From: an uncultured Muribaculaceae bacterium
GTDB taxonomy: Bacteria; Bacteroidota; Bacteroidia; Bacteroidales; Muribaculaceae
Assembly: GCA_910579035.1 (NCBI GenBank)
Contig: CAJTSR010000010.1
Coordinates: forward strand, 33,722-97,721
Direction of reading: 5' to 3'
Length of the DNA stretch: 64,000 bases
Shown piece after piece: positions 1 to 9,479 of this stretch (position 1 is the first letter of the stretch; the number at the start of each line of letters is the position of its first letter). Both the position numbers and the translations under genes were made by a program. The notes beneath the pieces were generated by a model. That model had not been told where the DNA came from. It searched no databases and was given only the letters and a program-made list of their open reading frames with translations.

Positions 1-518
1 ACAGTTTCCACACCGTGTTCAAGACGGCGACGGATAACGATGCTGCCGTTTCCTGCTTCGATGATTTCTTCAGCGTAAGTCACCTGCGGGAGTCCGAGCT
101 TTTCTGCTATCTGGGGGCCTACCTGAGCGGTATCACCGTCGATAGCCTGACGTCCGCCAAGAATAATGTCGTAGTTGCCTATCTTTTTCACGGCCTGGGC
201 AAGCGAATAAGAGGTGGCAAGTGTGTCGGCGCCACCAAGCGCCCTGTCGGTAAGCACGATGCCACTGTCTGCTCCGCGATAGATTGCTTCGCGGATTACC
301 TCAGCTGCACGAGGAAGACCCATCGTGAGTATTGTGACGGTGCTGCCGGGATTAGCGTCTTTGAGGCGGAGAGCCTGCTCCAAAGCGTTTAGGTCCTCGG
401 GGTTAAAGATAGCAGGAAGGGCTGCACGGTTTATGGTACCGTCTTCCTTCATGGCATCTTTGCCTACGTTGCGGGTGTCGGGCACCTGCTTAGCAAGCAC
501 TATGATGTTCAAACTCAT
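1..518 (-). CDS. etfB: Electron transfer flavoprotein beta subunit (3' end outside window)
   Basis: The reverse strand encodes a protein beginning MSLNIIVLAKQVPDTRNVG and running off the left edge after about 172 residues. The N-terminal KQVPDT signature, the GADSGIVLTDRALGGADT stretch and the GGRQAIDGDTAQVGPQ segment are those of the ETF beta/FixA family, which with EtfA carries FAD and passes electrons from dehydrogenases to a quinone reductase. The ATG at 516-518 is preceded by a Bacteroides-type promoter (572-603), which supports this start. The alpha subunit gene would be expected just beyond the window edge. Family assignment is secure; the physiological electron donor cannot be told. 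Confidence 0.93.
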   Translation of the reverse strand, partial: MSLNIIVLAKQVPDTRNVGKDAMKEDGTINRAALPAIFNPEDLNALEQALRLKDANPGSTVTILTMGLPRAAEVIREAIYRGADSGIVLTDRALGGADTLATSYSLAQAVKKIGNYDIILGGRQAIDGDTAQVGPQIAEKLGLPQVTYAEEIIEAGNGSIVIRRRLEHGVET

Positions 519-571
519 AATTGCTGTATTTTAATTATTTTTTTCTTTAATTCAGGAATATGAACAGGCTG

Positions 572-603
572 CAAAATTAGCACAATTTAATTTCCCAACC
601 AAA
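572..603 (-). promoter_or_regulatory. Promoter of etfB
   Basis: On the minus strand TTTG (600-603) is followed after 20 bases by TAATTTTG (572-579). This is the Bacteroides -33/-7 pattern, about 53 bases upstream of the etfB ATG. Confidence 0.65.
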
Positions 604-665
604 GCTTTTGACTAAGGCGGGGGTCTATGTGTGTTAAAATTTGCAATCAGAGCATATCAGTGTCC

Positions 666-3600
666 TTATTTGCCAATCTGCCTTGCAATCCAGCGGCGGG
701 CGTTCTCAAAGGCAAGATACCATATGGTCAGCTCACGCTCTTTCACTGCGTCGGAAGTCCATGCGCACTGCCACGGGAAGATTGCTCGTTCGAGGTGTGG
801 CATCAGTGCGAGGTGGCGTCCGTCGGCCGATGTTATGGCAGCAACAGCGCCTTCCGAACCGTTGGGGTTGCCAGGATATTCGTCGTACAGGTAATGTGCG
901 GCGGGCTTAATTCCGCTCTTGGCATAATCATGCTTGAATACGAAGCGGCCTTCGCCATGCGCCACCCATATGCCGGCCGTGCAACCTGCGAGCGAACCGA
1001 GCATCACGCTGTTGTTGCGAGGTATGCGCAACGAAACAAATTCGGACTCGAATTTACCCGATTTGTTATGGTGCATTTCGACAACCTTGTTGTCCGCATC
1101 TCCGCCAAGCAATCCAAGCTCTACCATCAGCTGGCAGCCGTTGCACACGCCAAGACTCAGAGTGTCGCGACGGCCATAGAAACGTTCGAGAGAACGACGC
1201 GCTGTTTCGTTCCAGCGGAATCCGCTTGCCCAGCCTTTTGCCGAGCCAAGAACGTCGCTATTAGAGAATCCGCCACAGAATACTATCATATTCACGTCGT
1301 CGAGAGTTTCACGGCCTGTCATAAGGTCGGTCATATGGACGTCTTTGACGTCGAATCCGGCAAGATAGAGCGAATAGGCCATTTCGCGATCGCCGTTTAC
1401 GCCCTTTTCGCGTATAATGGCTGCGCGTATTCCGGATGGAGCATGCGGCGTGCGCGGGGCTTTTGCAGGAACGCGTTCGGCAACCTTGGTCGGGATACGC
1501 CACTGCAAGGGCTGCGAAGCGAAATTGTCGCGGCGCGCTTCTGCGCATTCGCGGGCTGTCTGCAAGAGTTCGAATCGATATGACGGCTCGAACCATACTT
1601 TGCGCATAGCAGGTACGGACACGAAGTTCGCAGTGCCATCCACATGGGTCATAGACAACACATTATCGCGTATCGGTGTTCCTATCGGGAAGTATGTCGC
1701 ACCGGCCTTGTCGAGTATGGCTTCGGCGCGCTTCTTGTAGATGTCGCTAACCTGAATTACAACGGCAGGGTTTTCAGCAAACAAGATGCGGGCAAGGTCT
1801 TCCTGACCAAGGCACATTTTGAAGCCGTCGGTATAGAAATTTATGCCTCCGTCCACATTGGCGAAACACATTTCAAGAAGGGTTGTCACAAGACCACCGG
1901 CGCTCACGTCGTGGATAGCATCGACATACCCCTTCCGCACAAGAGCCTGAACGGTGTTGAAATGCTTCTTAAGATGCGCAGCATCAACATCAGGGGTGTT
2001 CTCCCCTACTTTGCCCACAGCCTGAGCAAGGGCAGAGCCTCCGAGCTCAAGCGGGCACGCGCTGAAATCGATATAATATAATGTGGAATTAACATTGCGT
2101 CGAAGAACAGGCGAAACAGTCTTCGTTATGTTGCTCACCTCGCCTGCTGCAGAAATTATAACGGTGCCGGGGGCTTTCACGCTTGCTCCATCGGGATATT
2201 TCTGCGTCATTGACAAGCTGTCTTTGCCTGTGGGGATATTGATGCCGAGCGAGCACACGAAATCGCTACAAGCCTGAACGGCTTTGTACAAAGCAGCATC
2301 TTCGCCGGCATTTTTGCAAGGCCACATCCAGTTGGCGCTCAGCGAAACAGCCTTAAGACCGCCTTTCAGCGATGCTCCGACAATGTTTGTAAGCGATTCG
2401 GCCACTGCGAGGCGCGAGCCGGCCGCAGTATCAGCCAGCGCCACCTGAGGCGCGTGGCCTATAGATGTTGCAATACCTGCTTTGCCGTGATAGTCGAGAG
2501 CCACAACGCCGCAGTCGCTCAGCGGTAGCTGAATCTGGCCCTGGCACTGCTGGCGGGCAACCTTTCCGGTCACACTGCGGTCGACCTTGTTGGTGAGCCA
2601 GTCCTTGCAGGCCACAGCCTCAAGACTGAGCACGGCTTTGATATATTGGTCAAGCTGCGCCATATCAAGCTCAACACCTTCGAAGCACGGTTTTGCCGAA
2701 GAATCGCGTATAACCGTCTTGGGAGGATTGCCGAGCATATCGGCGACAGCAAGATCGATTGCATTGCGGCCGTCTTTGTGACCGAAGCACAGACGGTGGT
2801 CGTCGGTTGTGCGGCCTACCACATATAGGGGAGCGCGTTCGCGCTCGGCGATGCGGCATACCAATGGCAAATCTTCGTCGCGAAGAACGAATCCCATTCG
2901 TTCCTGACTTTCGTTGCCGATAATCTCCTTGTCTGAGAGTGTGGGGTCGCCTACGGGCAGCGCGTCAATATCGATAAACCCGCCGGTGCTTTCTATAAGC
3001 TCGGAAAGCGCGTTGAGGTGACCGCCTGCGCCATGGTCGTGGATAGACACGATGGGGTTGAGGCCGCCTTCTGCAAGTGCCCGTATAAGGTTTGCAACGC
3101 GTTTCTGCATTTCGGGGTTGGCACGCTGAACGGCGTTCAGCTCTATGGCGCCTGCGTATCGGCCGGTGTCTACCGACGATACCGCGCCACCGCCCATACC
3201 GATGCGGTAGTTGTCGCCACCGGCAATTACCACGGCCTGACCCGGCTCGGGCTCGCCCTTTATGGCATCGCGCGCGGCTGCGAATCCCACACCGCCGGCA
3301 AGCATTATCACCTTGTCGTAGCCCCATACAGAGCCTTTTTCTTCATGCTCGAAAGTAAGCAGGGAGCCGCAGATAAGGGGCTGGCCAAATTTATTTCCGA
3401 AGTCCGATGCGCCGTTCGACGCTTTTATAAGGATGTCGGCAGGGTTATGGTATAGCCACTTGCGGGGCTTGGAAGTATAGCGCCATTCGGGGTCGTTGGC
3501 AAGCTCGAACCGAGGGTACGAGGTCATATATACGGCTGTGCCTGCCAAGGGAAGGCTTGCGCGTCCGCCGCCGAGGCGGTCACGGATTTCGCCGCCGCTG

Positions 3601-4397
3601 CCAGTGGCCGCGCCGTTAAACGGCTCTACCGTTGTGGGGAAGTTGTGCGTTTCTGCTTTAAGCGACAGCACCGCAGGAATTTTCTTCTCTGTGAAATACG
3701 ACGGCTTGTCGCCACACTCGGGCGAGAACTGCCATATAGCGGGTCCCTCGACAAAAGCAACATTATCCTTGTAGGCCGAAACGAGCCGGCCGGGATTTGC
3801 CTTGCTTGTACGCTTGATAAGGCCGAAAAGCGACGAAGGCATTTCTTCGCCGTCGATTATAAATGTGCCGTTGAATATTTTGTGGCGGCAATGCTCTGAA
3901 TTGACCTGAGAGAACCCGAAGACTTCGCTGTCTGTGAGCTTGCGTCCAAGGCGCTTTGCGAGTTCCGAGAGGTAGCCCTCCTCGTCCGCGCTCAGCGCGA
4001 GGCCTTCGCGGGAGTTGTACTCCGATATGTCGTCGATCTCGACAGCTGCTGCAGGCGACTCGCCTATGGCGAACACGTCAGAGCCAGGAGAGTGATATAC
4101 TGTCTGCAACATAGGGTCGAACACCGGCTCCTCGCCGCAGGGAACCTTGTGGAACTCCTCAATGCGGCTTATGCCCGAAAGACCCATATTCTGGGTTATT
4201 TCCACGGCATTGGTGCTCCACGGGCTTATCATTTCTTTTCGGGGGCCTGTATAGGCTCCGGCGAGATTGTCTGCACCGGATAACAACTGCGCGCCGCCGA
4301 ACAGCCATTGGAGGCGTTCTATTTCGGCCGCGTCGAATTGGTGGTCGGTATCAACGGCATATACCGTCGCGTCGTCCTTGGTAAAGAATACAACCAT
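666..4397 (-). CDS. purL: Phosphoribosylformylglycinamidine synthase, single-chain
   Basis: A 1243-residue enzyme of purine synthesis that converts FGAR to FGAM with glutamine and ATP. It has the large fused architecture: N-terminal domain, two AIRS-like catalytic halves (TVEPFNGAATGSGGEIRDR; GVNGDREMAYSLYLAGF opening the amidotransferase), and a C-terminal class I glutamine amidotransferase with nucleophile motif LGVCNGCQLM and a late HLERAIFPWQ segment. An in-frame ATG lies 63 bases further upstream (4458-4460), but I start at MVVFFTKDDA because the -7 promoter element at 4433-4440 lies between the two starts. Length matches the proteobacterial/Bacteroidetes long PurL. It is transcribed away from the rluA-fmt genes. 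Confidence 0.96.
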   Translation of the reverse strand: MVVFFTKDDATVYAVDTDHQFDAAEIERLQWLFGGAQLLSGADNLAGAYTGPRKEMISPWSTNAVEITQNMGLSGISRIEEFHKVPCGEEPVFDPMLQTVYHSPGSDVFAIGESPAAAVEIDDISEYNSREGLALSADEEGYLSELAKRLGRKLTDSEVFGFSQVNSEHCRHKIFNGTFIIDGEEMPSSLFGLIKRTSKANPGRLVSAYKDNVAFVEGPAIWQFSPECGDKPSYFTEKKIPAVLSLKAETHNFPTTVEPFNGAATGSGGEIRDRLGGGRASLPLAGTAVYMTSYPRFELANDPEWRYTSKPRKWLYHNPADILIKASNGASDFGNKFGQPLICGSLLTFEHEEKGSVWGYDKVIMLAGGVGFAAARDAIKGEPEPGQAVVIAGGDNYRIGMGGGAVSSVDTGRYAGAIELNAVQRANPEMQKRVANLIRALAEGGLNPIVSIHDHGAGGHLNALSELIESTGGFIDIDALPVGDPTLSDKEIIGNESQERMGFVLRDEDLPLVCRIAERERAPLYVVGRTTDDHRLCFGHKDGRNAIDLAVADMLGNPPKTVIRDSSAKPCFEGVELDMAQLDQYIKAVLSLEAVACKDWLTNKVDRSVTGKVARQQCQGQIQLPLSDCGVVALDYHGKAGIATSIGHAPQVALADTAAGSRLAVAESLTNIVGASLKGGLKAVSLSANWMWPCKNAGEDAALYKAVQACSDFVCSLGINIPTGKDSLSMTQKYPDGASVKAPGTVIISAAGEVSNITKTVSPVLRRNVNSTLYYIDFSACPLELGGSALAQAVGKVGENTPDVDAAHLKKHFNTVQALVRKGYVDAIHDVSAGGLVTTLLEMCFANVDGGINFYTDGFKMCLGQEDLARILFAENPAVVIQVSDIYKKRAEAILDKAGATYFPIGTPIRDNVLSMTHVDGTANFVSVPAMRKVWFEPSYRFELLQTARECAEARRDNFASQPLQWRIPTKVAERVPAKAPRTPHAPSGIRAAIIREKGVNGDREMAYSLYLAGFDVKDVHMTDLMTGRETLDDVNMIVFCGGFSNSDVLGSAKGWASGFRWNETARRSLERFYGRRDTLSLGVCNGCQLMVELGLLGGDADNKVVEMHHNKSGKFESEFVSLRIPRNNSVMLGSLAGCTAGIWVAHGEGRFVFKHDYAKSGIKPAAHYLYDEYPGNPNGSEGAVAAITSADGRHLALMPHLERAIFPWQCAWTSDAVKERELTIWYLAFENARRWIARQIGK

Positions 4398-4432
4398 CGG
4401 TAGGATGTGAATGTGTTTGTTGGTTCTGAGTG

Positions 4433-4463
4433 CAAAATTACTAAATTTTCGCCGCTTCACAAA
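4433..4463 (-). promoter_or_regulatory. Promoter of purL
   Basis: Minus-strand TTTG (4460-4463) and TAATTTTG (4433-4440) with 19 bases between them give the Bacteroides -33/-7 pattern. The predicted start of transcription falls about 30 bases before the chosen purL ATG. Confidence 0.65.
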
Positions 4464-4557
4464 AAAAGAACTGCCATATGGGCGACCTTTGGGGAATAAT
4501 GGCTATCTTCGCGGAAAAATTAGGTTCCTACGATTACAATACCACACACGCGGCTTG

Positions 4558-5253
4558 ATGGAAATACTCTACGAAGACAACCATATAATAATTGTCAACA
4601 AATGCGCCGGAGAAATAGTGCAAGGCGACAAAACCGGCGACGAGCCACTGTCTGAAACGCTCAAACGCCTGATAAAAGAGCGCGACGCCAAACCCGGCAA
4701 CGTATTTATGGGCGTTGTCCACCGCCTTGACCGGCCGGTATCGGGCGTCGTGGTTTTTGCAAAGACGTCGAAGGCTTTGTCGCGTATGAATGCCATGTTT
4801 GCCAGTGGCGAAGTCCACAAGACATACTGGGCTGTGACCGCCGGCACCCCTTCCGCTGCAGAAGCTACCCTAACCCACTACATAAGCACCACAGAGCGAA
4901 ACAACAAATCGTACGCATCACCCACGCCCAAGCCCGGATCCAAGGAAGCCCGCCTGTCCTACCGGCTGATAGCCTCTACCGAGCGGTACAAACTCCTTGA
5001 AGTAAACCTGATGACGGGGCGAAAGCACCAGATACGGGTGCAGCTTTCAGCAATCGGCTGCCCGGTTCGCGGCGACCTTAAGTACGGGGCTCGCAGAAGC
5101 AATCCTGACGGGAGCATATCACTCCACGCACGGCATATAAGCTTCGTCCACCCTGTTTCAAAAAAGCAAATAGACGTGACAGCCCCTGTTCCGGCATCGG
5201 ACAACCTGTGGCAGGCTCTTGAAGAAGCCGCCACAAGCACAGCAGATAAATAA
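4558..5253 (+). CDS. RluA-family RNA pseudouridine synthase
   Basis: A 231-residue pseudouridine synthase that isomerises specific uridines in rRNA or tRNA. The catalytic HRLDRPVSG motif is at residues 55-63, with Asp58 as the expected nucleophile, and LMTGRKHQIRVQ is the second conserved block. There is no N-terminal S4 domain, so it is the short RluA form. An upstream in-frame ATG at 4411 would add 49 residues of antisense purL-start sequence, so I use ATG 4558. Its stop is separated from the fmt start by one base, so the two genes are probably co-transcribed. The modified base is not predictable from the sequence. Confidence 0.9.
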   Translation: MEILYEDNHIIIVNKCAGEIVQGDKTGDEPLSETLKRLIKERDAKPGNVFMGVVHRLDRPVSGVVVFAKTSKALSRMNAMFASGEVHKTYWAVTAGTPSAAEATLTHYISTTERNNKSYASPTPKPGSKEARLSYRLIASTERYKLLEVNLMTGRKHQIRVQLSAIGCPVRGDLKYGARRSNPDGSISLHARHISFVHPVSKKQIDVTAPVPASDNLWQALEEAATSTADK

Positions 5254-5254
5254 T

Positions 5255-6232
5255 ATGGATAAAGAAAATCTCAGAATAGTATTTTTCGGCACTCCGCAAT
5301 TCGCTGTAGAGAGTCTTGACACTCTGATTCGCAACGGATTCAACGTCGTTGCAGCAGTGACAATGCCAGACAAGACGGGCGGCCGCGGCCATAAAGTAAT
5401 AACGTCGGCAGTGAAAGATTACGCCATCGAGCATAACATTCCCCTGCTCCAGCCCGAAAAACTTAAGTCGCCTGATTTTATAGAAACGTTAAAGGCTCTC
5501 GAGGCCGACCTATTTATCGTGATTGCATTCAGGATGCTGCCGGAAGCGGTTTGGGCCATGCCCCCGCTTGGAACCTTCAACCTACATGCCTCGCTCCTGC
5601 CCAGGTATCGCGGAGCTGCGCCGATAAACCGTGCCGTTATGAATGGCGACACGGAAACCGGGGTTACCACATTCTTCCTTAAACACGAGATAGACACCGG
5701 CGACGTCATAGCGAGAGAAAGAATCGAAATAGGCCCGGACGAAGACGCCGGCTCCGTCCACGACAGGCTGATGGCTCTTGGCGCGAAGCTGACCCTCGAA
5801 ACCGTGCAAAACATCGCCGACGGCAAAGCAAATGCGCTTCCGCAAGCGGAGCTCGCCAACGGCGAAGAACCCACCCCCGCACCCAAAATATTCAAAGAAG
5901 ATTGCAGAATCTGCTGGACCGCTTGTGCAGATTCTGTGCACAACCACATACGCGGACTGGCTCCCCACCCCGGAGCATGGACGGAACTTGACATATGCGG
6001 AAATGTGACAACTGTCAAGATACTCAGAAGCGAACGCATCGGTGATTCGTGCCACAAGCTCGCTCCGGGTGAAATCAAAATAGACAACGGAAGTGTCATT
6101 GCCGGCTGTGGCAACGGCTCGTGCATAGCGCTTTCCATCGTGCAGCCTGCCGGTAAAAAAGCGATGCCAGCCGCAGATTTTGCACGTGGGCTGAGGCTTG
6201 ACGGCGCCTCCCGCAAGGGCGTGTTCAGATAA
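5255..6232 (+). CDS. fmt: Methionyl-tRNA formyltransferase
   Basis: A 325-residue enzyme that formylates initiator Met-tRNA with 10-formyl-THF. The formyltransferase core shows IVFFGTPQFAV at the N-terminus, the catalytic Asn109/His111 pair in NLHASLLPRYRGAAPINRAV, and Asp150 in HEIDTGDVI. The C-terminal tRNA-binding domain follows from about residue 210. An upstream in-frame ATG (5219) lies inside the preceding gene, so ATG 5255, one base after its stop, is preferred. A terminator hairpin follows at 6276. Confidence 0.95.
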   Translation: MDKENLRIVFFGTPQFAVESLDTLIRNGFNVVAAVTMPDKTGGRGHKVITSAVKDYAIEHNIPLLQPEKLKSPDFIETLKALEADLFIVIAFRMLPEAVWAMPPLGTFNLHASLLPRYRGAAPINRAVMNGDTETGVTTFFLKHEIDTGDVIARERIEIGPDEDAGSVHDRLMALGAKLTLETVQNIADGKANALPQAELANGEEPTPAPKIFKEDCRICWTACADSVHNHIRGLAPHPGAWTELDICGNVTTVKILRSERIGDSCHKLAPGEIKIDNGSVIAGCGNGSCIALSIVQPAGKKAMPAADFARGLRLDGASRKGVFR

Positions 6233-6275
6233 GGGCATTAACAGTCTTTTTTTCGATTTTTATTTATTTTACATT

Positions 6276-6305
6276 GCGGAGCATAATTGTTCCGCTCATT
6301 TTTTG
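6276..6305 (+). terminator. Rho-independent terminator after fmt
   Basis: An 8-bp stem with one G-U pair (6276-6283 with 6288-6295) and a 4-base loop is followed by a T-rich run (6299-6304). Confidence 0.65.
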
Positions 6306-6435
6306 TAATTTTACGGCTAAATACAGCTCATTCCACCCTAAGGTATGAACTTTAACGGTGCGCAAGTGTTAAAATTTTAGAGTTTCGTGCAAGCGGAGCT
6401 TGCTAATTTTCAACATTTAACCTATAAAGAAAGAT

Positions 6436-6690
6436 ATGGACAACCACATTCCAACACCCGAAGAACGCCGCCAGCAACGCATGGAGGAAGGCGGCCACAC
6501 CGCCAATACAGTGATGCGCAGCATTTTCGGCATCATAATGATTATCATCTATGTAGGCATGGGAGTGCTCCTTCTTATCAACTTCTTCAACTGGGGCGGA
6601 GATTGGGCATGGACGCGCTACGTAGTAGGCATTGTACTTGTAATATACGGCTTCTGGCGAGCCTATCGCCAGATAAAAGGCATAGACTAA
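6436..6690 (+). CDS. Small two-TM membrane protein, function unknown
   Basis: An 84-residue protein with a charged N-terminus (TPEERRQQRMEE), a first hydrophobic segment at about residues 28-50 (IFGIIMIIIYVGMGVLLLIN) and a second at about 60-76 (YVVGIVLVIYGFWRAY), ending in positive charge. It lies 15 bases upstream of the PstS-like gene. In Bacteroidetes a small membrane protein often sits before a PstS-like lipoprotein and a TPR protein, which suggests a shared envelope role, but no function can be assigned. Confidence 0.8.
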   Translation: MDNHIPTPEERRQQRMEEGGHTANTVMRSIFGIIMIIIYVGMGVLLLINFFNWGGDWAWTRYVVGIVLVIYGFWRAYRQIKGID

Positions 6691-6705
6691 CACCGATATC
6701 GCAAA

Positions 6706-7722
6706 ATGAAAACAAGACGTCTGTCTAACATACTTGTACCGACCGTCGCCCTTGCCATCGGCATGGGCGCGGTTTCGTGTATGAAATACGAAAAAAAGGC
6801 CAACACCTCCACTTCCGGCACAACAACCATGGTGTGCGACAACACGTTCGAGAATATCTTCGAGCAAGAAGTGGACGTATTCGAGTATCAATATCCGGAC
6901 GCACACATACTCGTTCGCTACGCTACGCAGCAGGAAGCTTTCGACTCGCTTTTCACTATGAACACCCGCACAATCGTGGCTGCCCGCGACATCACGGAGG
7001 CCGAACGGAAAGCTCTGAAAGCCAAATACAAAAACGAACGCAACGCGAATGTCAACGTGCGCTCGGCAATGATTGCCGTCGACGCGGTAGCACTGATAGT
7101 AAATCCTAAAAACAGCTGCGAGAAACTCACCGTAGGCGAAGTGGCCGACATTGTGGGCGGACGCACCACCGAATGGAACCAGCTCGAGCCTAACGGCAAG
7201 GGCAATATCAGAGTGGTAATCGACCAGACAGGCTCAAGTCTTGCCACATATCTTACAGACTCGCTTCTTCACGGAGAGCGTCTTGGCCCCAATGTGTACG
7301 GAGCCGGCTCTATCCCGGAAGTGTTCAAACTCGTTGAAGAAAACCCCGAAGCTATCGGAGTGCTTGGCGTCAGCTGGATAACCTCGGATATGGACTCGGC
7401 CGATATGAGTACCGACAAACTCGCGGAAAGCGTTCTCAATGACAGCCCGGTTGAAGGCGCCACGCTCTCCGACCGCATAAAGGTGTTGAAAATATTCCGC
7501 GAAGACGAATTCAGGGCTTACAAACCTTATCAGCAGTATATATTTGAAGGTTCGTATCCGTTGTTCCGACAGATATACATGATAACGACCGCTCCGACAT
7601 CGAATGTAGCAGGCGGGTTCTATTCGTTTGTAACAGGCCCCATCGGACAAAAAATAATTATGAAAACAGGCATAATGCCCGCGCGAGTGAACATACAGCA
7701 GGTAGAACTGCCCGAACGATAA
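6706..7722 (+). CDS. PstS-like phosphate-binding lipoprotein
   Basis: A 338-residue secreted protein. The signal peptide ends at a lipobox-like GAVSC with Cys25, so it is probably lipidated. The mature part is a PBP-like fold: residues about 78-100 (TMNTRTIVAARDITEAER) and SAMIAVDAVALIVNP are characteristic of phosphate ABC transporter substrate-binding proteins, and the C-terminal half has the YPLFRQIYMITTAP and FVTGPIGQKII segments seen in that family. No PstABC transporter genes are adjacent; instead a TPR gene follows. A role as solute binder or as an energy-transduction accessory is inference. Phosphate specificity is unproven. Confidence 0.8.
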   Translation: MKTRRLSNILVPTVALAIGMGAVSCMKYEKKANTSTSGTTTMVCDNTFENIFEQEVDVFEYQYPDAHILVRYATQQEAFDSLFTMNTRTIVAARDITEAERKALKAKYKNERNANVNVRSAMIAVDAVALIVNPKNSCEKLTVGEVADIVGGRTTEWNQLEPNGKGNIRVVIDQTGSSLATYLTDSLLHGERLGPNVYGAGSIPEVFKLVEENPEAIGVLGVSWITSDMDSADMSTDKLAESVLNDSPVEGATLSDRIKVLKIFREDEFRAYKPYQQYIFEGSYPLFRQIYMITTAPTSNVAGGFYSFVTGPIGQKIIMKTGIMPARVNIQQVELPER

Positions 7723-7773
7723 TACATCAACAGGAAAAAGTAATATACACAATAAACAAAGCAATCAATTAAA

Positions 7774-9399
7774 ATGAAAATCAAACTGTTCTTGTCATTG
7801 CTGGTAGCCGGAGGCCTTGCAGCCGGAGCCCAGAATCAAGGTTACAAAGACGGTATTGAGTACTACAAAGCAGGCCAGTACGACAATGCCCAGACAATCC
7901 TCGAGCGCACCCTCAATGACGCCTCTACCGACAAGGCTCTTGCCAACTACTACCTTGGTCGTGTAGCCCTCGCCAAAGGTGACAAAGCCAAGGCAAAGGC
8001 TTACTTCGACAAAGGTCTGTCAATCAATCCCGACAATGCCTTCAACTATGTAGGTGTCGGCGCACTCGAACTCCTCAATGGCAATACCGATGCAGCAGCC
8101 AACCACTTCAAGCAGGCACAAAACCTCGCAAAGAAGAATGCAGAAGTAACCGTGGCCATAGCACGCTCGTACTATAACGCCGACCCGGTGAAATATGCCA
8201 AAGAAATCGACAAGAACATGACGAAAGCCCGCAAGGACTCCAAGAATCAGGATCCGTCGATTTACGTTCTCGAAGGCGACATGCTTATCGACCAGCAGAA
8301 CTATGGCGATGCTGCCGGCCGCTACGAAAGCGCCATCACTTTCGATGCCAACAACCCCGAAGGCTACGTAAAATATGCAAACGCATACTTCTTCGTAAAC
8401 AAAGACTTCGCAATAAAGAAGCTTGAGGAGTATCTTGCCAACCATCCCGAATCGGCCATGGCCCAGCGAGAACTCGCCGAAAAATACTTCCAGGCTGACC
8501 GCTGGCGCGCAGCTTCAGAACTGTACGGCAAGTATATCCAGAACCCCAACCATTTCCCCGAAGACAAAGCTCGCTATGCCGTGCTTCTGTACTGGGGTGA
8601 CCGTTTCCCCGAATCCCTCCAGATTGCAGAAGAAATACTTGAACAGGATCCGTCGAACTTCCTAATGCAGCGCGTGCGCTTCCTCGACCAGACCAAGATG
8701 GAGCAGTATCCTGCCGCTATCGAAAGCGCTAAAAAGTTCTTCGAGTCAAATCCTGACGGAGCCTTCACTGTAAACGACTACACCACATACGCTGAAGCCC
8801 TCAGCGGAAACGGACAGGACTCTCTTGCCGTGATCCAGTACGAGCTCGCAGTAGAAAAGCATCCCGAAAACGCCAACCTTCTCAAGGAGCTCAGCACTGT
8901 TTACTCTAAGAACAAACAGTACGCTAAGAGTGCTGACGCATACGGTGCGTATCTGAAGACACAGGAAGATCCCTCTCTTAACGATTTGTTCGGTATGAGC
9001 GGACGCTATCTTAATGCTGCCGCATATGCCACCGACACCATTCAGGCCGACGAACTTGCCAACCGTGGTGTGGAATATGTAAAAGAGGTAATCGAACGCA
9101 CATCAGAAGTCAGCCCCATCATGTATCAGCGCCTCGGACGTCTGTATGTGGCTGCCAACAACAAGAAGCCCGATGCAAATGCCGTCGACGCATATGTGAA
9201 GATGATTGAACTTCTTGACAAAGATCCTGAAAACATGAATCCGGCCAATGCCAACAATGCTCTCGCCCTCTACTGGGAAGGATACGCATTCCAGCAGGCA
9301 TACTACAGCCGCATCAAGGACAAAGAGAAGCTTGACGAAGTAACAGCGAAACTGAACAACGTGGTAGAAATCCGCGACGCCAACAAAAAAGCAGAATAA
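7774..9399 (+). CDS. Tetratricopeptide-repeat protein, exported
   Basis: A 541-residue protein with a Sec-type signal peptide (MKIKLFLSLLVAGGLAAGA) and then repeated helix pairs of TPR type: YYKAGQYDNAQTILERTL, YYLGRVALAKGDKAKAKAYF, NYVGVGALELLNGNTDAAANHF, and later DAAGRYESAITFDANNPEGY. The array extends through most of the protein, consistent with a periplasmic scaffold for protein contacts. It begins 51 bases after the PstS-like lipoprotein and ends with a strong terminator, closing the probable operon that starts at 6436. Confidence 0.85.
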   Translation: MKIKLFLSLLVAGGLAAGAQNQGYKDGIEYYKAGQYDNAQTILERTLNDASTDKALANYYLGRVALAKGDKAKAKAYFDKGLSINPDNAFNYVGVGALELLNGNTDAAANHFKQAQNLAKKNAEVTVAIARSYYNADPVKYAKEIDKNMTKARKDSKNQDPSIYVLEGDMLIDQQNYGDAAGRYESAITFDANNPEGYVKYANAYFFVNKDFAIKKLEEYLANHPESAMAQRELAEKYFQADRWRAASELYGKYIQNPNHFPEDKARYAVLLYWGDRFPESLQIAEEILEQDPSNFLMQRVRFLDQTKMEQYPAAIESAKKFFESNPDGAFTVNDYTTYAEALSGNGQDSLAVIQYELAVEKHPENANLLKELSTVYSKNKQYAKSADAYGAYLKTQEDPSLNDLFGMSGRYLNAAAYATDTIQADELANRGVEYVKEVIERTSEVSPIMYQRLGRLYVAANNKKPDANAVDAYVKMIELLDKDPENMNPANANNALALYWEGYAFQQAYYSRIKDKEKLDEVTAKLNNVVEIRDANKKAE

Positions 9400-9421
9400 G
9401 GCAACTTATATAACCACAGAA

Positions 9422-9452
9422 GGCTCCGGGCAATCCCCCGGAGCCTTTATTA
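9422..9452 (+). terminator. Rho-independent terminator after TPR gene
   Basis: A 9-bp GC-rich perfect stem (GGCTCCGGG, 9422-9430, with 9437-9445) has a 6-base loop and is followed by TTTATTAATT. Confidence 0.85.
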
Positions 9453-9479
9453 ATTACCCACCCAGACAAATAACACAAT

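Noticed and set aside
627..1583. Plus-strand frame of 318 codons opposite the purL C-terminus
   Set aside because: Shadow of purL; no domain of its own.
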